In this document: positions 56,242 to 64,000 of the stretch, piece by piece
Position numbering within the stretch: position 1 is the stretch's first letter
Layout: the number at the start of each line of letters is the position of its first letter
NCBI GenBank assembly: GCA_001724265.1
Contig: MEDY01000660.1
Location: 124,001 to 188,000, forward strand
Direction of reading: 5' to 3'
Source: Rhizaria sp. SCN 62-66
Taxonomy: Eukaryota; Rhizaria, unplaced
DNA length: 64,000 nucleotides
Program-made: the position numbers and the translations under genes
The notes under the pieces: generated by a model
Seen by the model: only the letters and a program-made list of their open reading frames with translations
Database searches by the model: none
Told to the model about the DNA's origin: nothing

Positions 56242-58305
56242 TTACTCATCGACACTCTTCTCAGTGGTCTTGGCAGTCTCGGCCTCAGCCTCAGCCTCAG
56301 CCTTAGCCTCAGCCGCAGACTCACTGGCGGTCTCCGCCTCAGTTTCAACAAGCTTAGCGCTCGCTTTTGCGGCCTCCTCTTCCTCTTCCTTGACCTCCTC
56401 GACCTTTGCAGGGCTAGGCACATTCGGAGCAGTCTGAGCCTGAGTCTGCGTTTGTTGCGGCTTGACCTTCTTGCCGCCCCGCTCGCTCTCGACCGCCTCG
56501 TCCGTCTTGACGGCGCCCAGGAGCACCACGGCGCGCGCGCAGCGGACCGTGTTGCTGTGGCCGACGTCGAGCTCGGCGCTGACCACGCGCGCGGCGGTGA
56601 CGGGACCCAGGGAGTAGACGGCGGCGGCGGCGGCCTCGGCCTCGGCGCGCGCGGCGGCGCGCTTAGCGCGCTCCTTGTCCTCCTCACTCGCCGCCGCCGC
56701 CGCAGCAGCAGCGGTGGCGTCGACGGTGCTGCTGACAGCGGTGGGCAGCGATGCGATCACCTCGAACAAGTCGTCACCCTTGCCGCTCTTCGCGCTGCCA
56801 CTGCGAGCGTTGTCATCAGGGTTGACGCGGGGGCCGACGCGCAGCTGCCACTGGGCGGGCGCCTGCGCGGCCTGCTCGACCTCGAACACGAAACGGAACG
56901 GCCGTTTCACACCATCAAGCGCGGCAGCAGCAGACTCAGCGGCGCTGGCGTTGTCGGAGGACACACGCGCCTCGGCGTCCGAGGCCGCAGCAAGCATCGT
57001 GGATGCAAGCTGGAAGGGGTCCATGATGGCGCCGCCGGTCTCCTCGCTGACAAGCCGCGCGGCCCAAGCGGGCCAGTGGCGTGGGTGGACGTTCCCCGTC
57101 AGGTTCGCGAAGGCCTGCGTGTCGGTGGCGTTGAGCGAGAACTCAAACTCGTTCACGCTGCTGCCGCTGCCGCTGCTGCCGCTGCTGCTCGCGCTGACGG
57201 CCGCGGCGGCCGGCACGGCCACGCGTGGCGCGGTAAGGATCGCACCGTTGCGGTCAGCGCCGCTGCGGTCTGTGCGGAGGCGCGGCGCGGCGCCAGGGAA
57301 GCGGTAGGTGTTGACCACGCGCGCCACGGGGGCCATGCGGCGCGCCTTGAGCGGCAGCGGCGCCTTGGCGCTTTCCGCGGAGCCGCCGGCACCGTTGCGG
57401 CGGGGGCCGGTGGGGATCTGGGAGGTGCCTGCGGTGTGCGAGGCGGCGGGAGTAGTGGCGTTGCGATCCGCACTATTGGCGGTGTTATCGTTGCTGCTGC
57501 TGCTGCCGCTGTTGTAGGTGAGGAGAGGCATAGTGTCGAGGTCGAGCGAAATGTCGCTGATAAAGTCGAGCTCGACGTCGCCGTTGCGCTCCACATGATT
57601 CGCGATGCGTGTGGCGAACGACAGCCGCGCGCGGCGGTGCGCGGGGCGCAACACGGTCAGGTCGGTGCGGATAAGCATGGCGTCGAGCACGCGGAGCGGG
57701 AAGGCGGAAAAGACCATGATGGAGAGGTCCATGGAAAAGCAGGGCACGGTGTAGAAGGCTGGGGAGAGAGGGAGCAGCGAGGAGCGCGTCATGGCGATGA
57801 CGGAACGCATCTCGGGCGTGATCGTCACGGCGGGGACCGCAGCGGACGGCGGGGGTGGCGCGGGGGCGCTCTTGTCGCGCACAGACGCAGAGGACGAGCT
57901 CGCGCTGCTGCTGCTGCTGCTGCTATCAGCAGCAGCGGCAGAGGAAGCGCTGTCGGTGGGCAGCACGGGCTCAGGGCGCCAGGAGGCGGCCATGCGGTCG
58001 TGGTCGAATTGCGTCTTGATACTGAAGACAACGTCGGCGGCCTCGGAGGAGATGGGAGGCACGGCGGGGCCCGTGGGCGGGAGGGTCTTGTTGCGGAGCC
58101 AAGAGCCGCAGACGACTTTATAGTAGCACTGGTAGAGCGACGGCAGCGAGCCACGCTCGGCGACGATAGTCTCCGTGAGCTTGGTCCACGCCAGGAACAC
58201 GGTGCCGGCGATGAGCAGCGGTAGCGCGCGGGAAAACATCGCCGGAACGACGATCCAGCCGCCGACGATGACGATTGTGAGCGAGGGCAAGAACGCGGTC
58301 GACAT
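56242..58305 (-). CDS. Membrane-anchored MaoC/hotdog-fold-like protein
   Basis: Intronless 687-residue protein ending in TAA. The ATG at 58305 was chosen because the longer frame above it starts with TTG and enters leader-like sequence. Two N-terminal hydrophobic helices (LTIVIVGGWIVVPAMF and ALPLLIAGTVFLAW) should anchor it. The middle (FSAFPLRVLDAMLIRTDLTV, then LRPAHRRARLSFATRI and ERNGDVELDFISDI) resembles the first half of double-hotdog MaoC dehydratases. Further on, FSLNATDTQAFANLTGNVHP-RHWPAWAARL resembles their hydratase motif (FAxLSGDxNPxH). Here the motif reads GNVHPRH: the catalytic Asp is Asn405 and the motif Asn is His407, while His410 is kept. Ser/Ala-rich inserts split the domain, and the C-terminus is an Ala/Glu/Lys tail. 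It may be an inactive or altered acyl-CoA-binding relative. The assignment comes from motif resemblance only. Confidence 0.5.
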   Translation of the reverse strand: MSTAFLPSLTIVIVGGWIVVPAMFSRALPLLIAGTVFLAWTKLTETIVAERGSLPSLYQCYYKVVCGSWLRNKTLPPTGPAVPPISSEAADVVFSIKTQFDHDRMAASWRPEPVLPTDSASSAAAADSSSSSSSASSSSASVRDKSAPAPPPPSAAVPAVTITPEMRSVIAMTRSSLLPLSPAFYTVPCFSMDLSIMVFSAFPLRVLDAMLIRTDLTVLRPAHRRARLSFATRIANHVERNGDVELDFISDISLDLDTMPLLTYNSGSSSSNDNTANSADRNATTPAASHTAGTSQIPTGPRRNGAGGSAESAKAPLPLKARRMAPVARVVNTYRFPGAAPRLRTDRSGADRNGAILTAPRVAVPAAAAVSASSSGSSGSGSSVNEFEFSLNATDTQAFANLTGNVHPRHWPAWAARLVSEETGGAIMDPFQLASTMLAAASDAEARVSSDNASAAESAAAALDGVKRPFRFVFEVEQAAQAPAQWQLRVGPRVNPDDNARSGSAKSGKGDDLFEVIASLPTAVSSTVDATAAAAAAAASEEDKERAKRAAARAEAEAAAAAVYSLGPVTAARVVSAELDVGHSNTVRCARAVVLLGAVKTDEAVESERGGKKVKPQQTQTQAQTAPNVPSPAKVEEVKEEEEEAAKASAKLVETEAETASESAAEAKAEAEAEAETAKTTEKSVDE

Positions 58306-59243
58306 GCCGCGAGCTGCGGGTGCGGAGGGTGAGGCGCGGTGTGAGCGAAGGGTAGGGAAAAGTCGTGTTAGCGGGGATATCAAGAGCTTAAGCAAGTATT
58401 ATTTCGTGTGTAATAATATGCGACAAATTTATATGCTAAAATCCTATTTTTAACTCCAATAACGGACGATTATGCTCATGCATTGCAATATCCTGAACTG
58501 CTCGGTCAGCTTGTGGTAGTCTTCGGTCTTCAGTCTCGCGGCCAGTTTTGGACTGCTCACGGTCAGCAGTTGGCTGGTTCGGTCAGAAGGCGCGACAAGA
58601 GGCACGAGGTGATCAGCCCCTTAAAATCTCGTCCCGGCCGAATCTCAGAGGTTACCATTAATGATCGTATTTTAATGATCACTCAAATATGACATGATAT
58701 GTCTCATCTTTAAATGTGGACTTGTTTGACGACCGATTTCATCGTGTTTGAATCACATTTTGGTCGCACTCGAGCTACTCTTTGCTCTCCCCTTTGGCCC
58801 TCAGCTTCCTTCTCTATTCTGCCTCTAGAACCCCTCACCGCTTGCATCTATCTGCTTCACAGATATCACCACATACTAAATCACGTGTCATACCTTAAAC
58901 CATTGCTCATGTTATTGCCCCATGTATTCTTTCTCTCCATACATCCCCTTGTCTCGCTCCTTTCTTGCGCCTTTCTCAACCATCTGTCCTCTTCGACCGG
59001 CATCACCACAGAGGGTTTCCGGTTCGTTCCTCCAAGCGACCCGTTTAGAGATCCCCTTGCGTAGGTTCCCCACACCTTTTCCCCGGTTGTCTGTTGTTGC
59101 GCGAGTTTCCTCCAAAGCTCCCCAACAATCCCACGCCGAGAGCCAAGGTCACCGGTATCTACCCCAGCACCCGACACCCCACCTCGGCTGCTCCCCGGTC
59201 ACGAAGCAAAGCTCTTTCAGCCCTCCACTGACGCGCTTTCCTC
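58306..59243. promoter_or_regulatory. Divergent promoter region, hotdog-like gene / dynein
   Basis: About 940 bases between divergent starts. 58373-58380 holds the word GGGGATAT, which with its flanks (about 58368-58389) nearly matches a stretch in intron 1 of the giant gene. From about 58770 to 59240 the plus strand is pyrimidine-rich and probably forms the dynein leader. No coding region is supported here. Confidence 0.4.
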
Positions 59244-62200
59244 ATGTCCGCCCCTACTGCCCCCGCTGCGACTGCCGCGGCTAAGCCCGCCGCTGTCCCG
59301 GCTGCGGGCGCGAGTGTGGTGCCGCTGCTCAAGAAGTACCTGGGCCGCGTGGTGCCCGCCGTGCTCGACTGCGACGGCGACGCCGTGGCGGCCGCGCTGG
59401 CCAACCCCGAGAACGACGAGGCTCTCACGGCGTTTGCCACCGACTCGCTCGCCTTCTCGCTGCTGGTGCACAAGCACTCGGTCGTGCCCCCCGCCACCGG
59501 GGACGACGTTTTCACCTTCGAGCTCCAGGCCAAGCGCCAGGTACGAGAGATATATACGACCTTGAATCAAAATATATTGGTATATTTAGCTATAAGATCT
59601 TCTATATTTTCGTATTTTTATAGTTTCATTCTCACTCTCATATGTATATATCTCCAAATCTTGTTAATACGCTTCTTTATTTAGACTCCCGCCGCATCCG
59701 CCTCCGGCTCCGGCTCCGCGTCCCCGTCCGCCGAGGCGGCGCCCCGCCAGGTCCAGTCCCTGGCCCTGATCAAGAATACGCCCGCGCTTGACGCCAGCGC
59801 ATCGCTTGCGGGGCAGCTGCAGACGGTGCAGATCAACGACGCGACCCCCTTCGAGACGATTCTGTCCTACGTTCGCTACTGCTTCCTGCCCTACACGCGC
59901 GCCTCGGCCTCCGCCGCCAGCACAGCCGCCTCGGACAGCTCGTCTTCCGCCGCCGCCGCCGACTCCGCCGCGGCCGCTGGCGCGTCCTCCGCGGCGGCGC
60001 CCTCGTCCGCGGCCGCGGAGTCTAAGGCGGACAAGGAGCGGCGCGAGCTCACCCGCAACGTGGCCAAGAAGCTCGTCGAGCTCGAGTCCGAGCTCACGCG
60101 CTTCTCGCACGCCGCTGAGGTGCAGACCTGCGTGCTGGAGCCCCACAAGACGCTGCTGGGCTACCTGGCCTCGCTGCCGGCGGGCGCGCGCCCCGCGGCC
60201 GACGCCGTTCCCGGGCAAGACGATCCAGCCCTGCTCAACGCGCTGCACAACGATGTCAACAGCTGGAAGCGCGCGATCCGCGCCGTCACACAGCAGGACC
60301 GCGACCCCGCGAGCGGAACGGCCGCGCAAGAGGTCCACTTCTGGCTCTCCAAGGAGCGCGCCGTCGATTCGGTCTACGACCAGCTGGCGCAGCCCGGCGT
60401 GCAGCTCGCCTTTGACGTTCTGACAGCAAACAAGCGCTTTATGGCCACGAGCAACTTCCGTGCCGACGCCGGGCTGGCCGACGCCAAGGACCGCGACCGC
60501 GTGCACGTCTTCGCCGACTACCTCCGTGACTTACCCGTCGCCCGCATCACGTCGTCGACTGCGGTGCCGGACCTCACCACCGCCATCGAAGCCTGCTTCC
60601 AGCACCTCCGTCTCATCCGCAGGTACGCCGATATATGCTTTGATTAATGATAATGTCATATAATCTGTTAAATTTGATTAAAAACTTTGTGCTTTTTTTT
60701 AAAGTCAGGTTCTAACATCTTTCTTCACTTGTATATCTATTTGTTTCATCTTCTCAGGGTTGAGTTCCCCCCCGCTCGCGCGCTCGAGGTGGCCCACGCG
60801 CTGTCGCGCGACGCCGCGGCGCGCATCCAGGCGCTGCTGCTCGACGAAAAGGTTGGCGGCCTGCCCCACGACGCCTTTGTTAAGGTCGTTGAGCCCTTTT
60901 TTGCCGTGTTCACTGCCTTCGAGGGCCACGCTGACCTCTTCGCTAAGGAGCTCCAGGTGCGTCAGCGCTAAATCACTAAAACAAAGATATTTCACTTCAA
61001 TTGTAACCTCTACGTCTAAAATTGACAAGTTATACGATTTGTAGCTGATTACAATCATTTGATAAGTACTACAAGAAAACTCACAAATCTTGTGTTTGAT
61101 TTTTTTGTTGTTGATTTGTTTAGGACATTGCGCGCAAGCGTGGTATCGCCTGGGACGAGACCTTGTCCACTCGTGCCCGCACGTACGGCACGATGACGCG
61201 TCTGCACAAGCGTCTGCAGCGCCTGCTGCAGCTGCGCCAGGACCACCACAAGCTGCTCACGGTCATCACCTCCACTCTCGCCTCCGAGCCTCTAGTCCAG
61301 GTACGTTCCGCTAAACTCTCTATGCCACCACTAACACAACATTATGCCAATCACAGCGAAGTTATTCTTGGACAATTTGGTCGAATTTTTGCATTTAAAT
61401 TCGAATGTATACTCTTTTTATGTTTCAACTCAGTTTTATCTTAATTAACTCACATATATATCATATCTTGTTTCCTAACTTTTCTAGGGCGAGATCCTGC
61501 GCAAGATGGACGACGCCGTGGTCGTGCTCCGCGACACCGAGGCGATGCTCAACGTCACCGACGTTACGGGCAACGACGCCTTTGCTGAGGCCCAGCAGGT
61601 GTACGCGACCCGCATCGACCGCGTTGAAGCCGACCTCGAGGCCAAGGTCCACGCCTTCCTTGCGCGCGCACAGGTACGATCCGATCCTTACTACACAGTC
61701 GCAAAGATATCTCAATTCTACATCAATTTTGACATCCAACATGACTGTTTGTATTCTCATGTGATTACATGAAATTTAAGTCCTAAATGGCAACACATAT
61801 TTCTAACATGGTTCTATTCATGTTTCTTTACCTTCAGGACGACTCTGCCGAGCTTTTCCGCGTCTGCGAGCGCTTCAACGCGCTTTTCTCGCGCCCTCGC
61901 ATCGGCGCCGCGATCCGCGGCTACCAGGACCACCTGTTGGCTACCGTCCGCGCGGACCTGGAGGAGCTGCAGTCGCGCTTCCGCTCCCCGAGGCCGCTGG
62001 CCGAGGCGGTCAAGCTGGCGTCACTGCGCGACATCCCGCCCGTGGCTGCGCAGGTGATCTGGCTCAAGCAGCTGGGCCGGCAGCTCGACACGCATTTGGC
62101 GCGCGTGGAGAGCATCCTGGGCCCGCGCTGGGCTCAACACCCCGAGGGCGTCAAGATCACCAAGCAGACGGAGCACCTCCGCGCGCGCGTCGACACGGCC

Positions 62201-64000
62201 GCCGTCTTCGACGACTGGGTTAAGGCCGCGCTCGCGGTCCGCGGCTCCGTGTCCGCCGAGGCTGAGAGCGTGTTCTCGCTCGCCGATCCCGCAACGGCCG
62301 CGCTGACGGGCGCCGTGGCAAACCCGTCCGCCGTGGTGACCATCGACTTCGACATGCGCCTCGTGCCCCTGGTTAAAGAGGCCCGCCTCCTGGGCAAGCT
62401 CGTCGGGCGCGTGCCGTACGACGTCGTCGAGCTGACCCGCGAGGCCAAGGCCAAGCACTCGGCCGCCATGCGCCTCCGCGACGCGCTGGCGATCTACGCG
62501 CGCACCGCCGAGGCCGCGCGCAGCAACAACAAGCTCACGCTGCTCGTCGCTCAGGCGCAGCGCTCGGTGCAGACGTTGCTGGTCGACAACGCGCGCGTGC
62601 GCTGGGACTCGGGCCGCCTCGAGGCCGTCGTGGCGGCTATTGCGCAGCGCGCGCTCGAGTTCGAGGAGCAGACGCGCGACTTGGCGGTCAAGATCGCGCA
62701 GATCGACGCCTTCCTGCTCGCGCTCAAGACGCAGAAGCCGTCGCTGGAGCTGTTCAAAAACACGCTCGCGGGCGCGCAGGCGCTCGTCGACGCCATCGAC
62801 AAGGCCCTGCCTGCGGGATATGTGAACATGGTCATGTGGGTCGACTCGCTCAACGAGGCCTTCGAGGCCGCCTTCGCCGCTCGGTACGTTCCTTTTTAGA
62901 AAGCAAAAACAAGATATCTCAATGACAGTTCGGTTTCATTGTCTTAATGTGTATTATTATATCAAATGTTACACTTATTTTGATCTTTGTGTTATTTAAT
63001 TTTTGATTCTTTTCTCTCTTTCTCACAAACATCTATCTACATTGCCCGCAATCGTTTTTTTATTCGACTCCACAGCATGCGCGGCGTGCTGCGCATCTGG
63101 GCGCGCGCGCTGCCGAAGCAGTGCGTGGACCCGTCCTCCTACGGCCCGGGCGAGGACGACTCTGACTCGGACTCCGACTCCGACGACGCCCCCGACGCCG
63201 CGAGCGCTGCGGCCACGAACGAGAGCGACAGCAGCGCGCTGACTCTGTTCGGTGAGCGCACGGCCGCGGCGCCCAAGGACGCGCTGAAGAAGGCCGACAT
63301 GGCGTTCCTGGCCCCGCTCAAGCACGCTCTCGAGGTGCGGCAGCAGTCGTTCGTGGTGGAGCCGCCGCTGTCGTACGCCGTGCTCAAGATGCGCAGCGAG
63401 CTTGACCGCTGGCTTTCGCTGTTGGCTGATCTCCCGCACCTGCAGTGCTTTGCGCACACCAGCATGCTCGACCCGCGCGCGCTCGCACAGCGGACCTTCT
63501 CCTCGGTGTTCCCTCACCTGGCGCCCGCAGACCTGGCGCTGTGCACCAGTGCAATTAACGCCATCGCGGCTAAGGCCGAGAGCTACACCCAGCAGTGGCT
63601 CGGCTTCCAGGTGCGTTTTATCGCTAAAACACGGTTCATACTTTATAATCTTGTACCCGCAAGTTGACCCTTAGATATCTTATGTTAGTTGCATTAAATT
63701 GCAACATTGTAGCATGGTTTATTTGAATTTCATTGCACTCACATTTTCCTTGCCGATTGCCTCATTTTGTTCCTTGCACACACACACGCAGGCTCTCTGG
63801 GACCTCGACGTCGCGGCTGTTACCAACGACCTCGGCAGCGACATCCCCCGCTGGGAGCGCCTGCTGATGGACCTCCGCAAGTCCGGTGGCAACATCGAGG
63901 GCCCTGCGCAGGTGCAGTTCGGCCCCGTCGTTGTCCAGGTACGTTCTATGACGTTTAAAAGCGCATTGCTGTTATGATGCTAAACGAACATGTGATATCA
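59244..64000 (+). CDS. DYNC1H1: Cytoplasmic dynein 1 heavy chain, N-terminal part (runs off the right edge)
   Basis: Eight exons are visible: 59244-59540, 59685-60622, 60758-60956, 61124-61300, 61488-61673, 61838-62883, 63076-63610 and 63792-63938. A ninth intron-bounded part lies beyond the window. All junctions keep frame and use GTRCG donors; about 1,175 residues are covered. This is the tail (DHC_N1) of the minus-end-directed microtubule motor. Cytoplasmic dynein 1 rather than an axonemal heavy chain is indicated by DRDPASGTAAQEVHFWLSKE, RFNALFSRPRIGAAIRGYQD, the RDIPPVAAQVIWLKQLGRQL pattern, and ALWDLDVAAVTNDLGSDIPR leading to FGPVVVQ. The start ATG follows a pyrimidine-rich leader and an Ala/Pro-rich start. 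A Ser/Ala/Pro-rich insert lies near residues 100-205 and an acidic Asp/Ser run near the seventh exon's start. Confidence 0.93.

Noticed and set aside
58306-58395. Thirty extra N-terminal codons on the hotdog-like gene
   Set aside because: The first codon is TTG, and the stretch contains the AGCTCTTGATATCCCC leader element, so it is read as 5' leader and the ATG at 58305 as start.
1-64000. CRISPR arrays, bacterial operons, insertion sequences, transposons
   Set aside because: The DNA is plainly nuclear eukaryotic; no direct-repeat arrays with spacers, terminal inverted repeats or transposase motifs were seen.

Overview
The window is nuclear DNA of a unicellular eukaryote that probably bears a motile cilium. 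Genes carry spliceosomal introns; exons are visibly GC-rich and introns and intergenic DNA AT-rich. It encodes cytoplasmic dynein 1 heavy chain, a SPAG6/PF16-type central-pair protein, an OST3/OST6-type oligosaccharyltransferase subunit, a SNAPc subunit and aerobic amino-acid catabolic enzymes. Many proteins have long Ala/Ser/Asn/Gln/Asp low-complexity stretches. I cannot name the species; no rRNA or tRNA is visible. Fifteen protein genes are supported and no mobile element was seen.

Layout. 1-369 (+): 3' end of isovaleryl-CoA dehydrogenase. 820-1659 (-): REX1-B DNA-repair family. 2156-3949 (+): unknown acidic/helical protein. 4561-6138 (-): homogentisate 1,2-dioxygenase. 7129-9098 (+): OST3/OST6-like membrane thioredoxin protein. 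10072-11305 (-): SARNP/Tho1-motif protein. 11807-18923 (-): large HEAT-like protein, possibly INTS4-like. 19684-21670 (-): secreted acidic repeat protein. 22212-25250 (-): SNAPC1/SNAP43 with a long tail. 25805-29320 (+): unknown N-terminal membrane protein. 30216-48189 (-): giant unknown protein of about 5,900 residues. 49292-51001 (-): SPAG6/PF16. 51518-55864 (+): DEAD-box-type RNA helicase. 56242-58305 (-): membrane-anchored MaoC/hotdog-like protein. 59244 to the right edge (+): cytoplasmic dynein 1 heavy chain, N-terminal part.

Main result: UAG appears to be a sense codon. Four genes (SNAPC1, the 25805 membrane protein, the giant gene, the helicase) have in-frame TAG codons, one of them a tandem TAGTAG, after which the same frame stays open with coding composition to a TAA or TGA. 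None of the 14 visible gene ends uses TAG: 8 use TAA and 6 use TGA. Local context is Gln-rich, so Gln is the simplest guess; Leu and programmed readthrough remain alternatives.

Second result: all 21 intron 5' splice sites read GTRCG (19 GTACG, 2 GTGCG), with C at +4 where most eukaryotes have A. Most introns also carry an RATAT(C/T) word.

Functionally these are mostly unlinked housekeeping genes: leucine and tyrosine catabolism, DNA repair, N-glycosylation, mRNP and snRNA transcription, and cilium/dynein motility. Neighbouring genes often alternate in strand, so intergenic stretches are mainly shared promoters or shared 3' regions.
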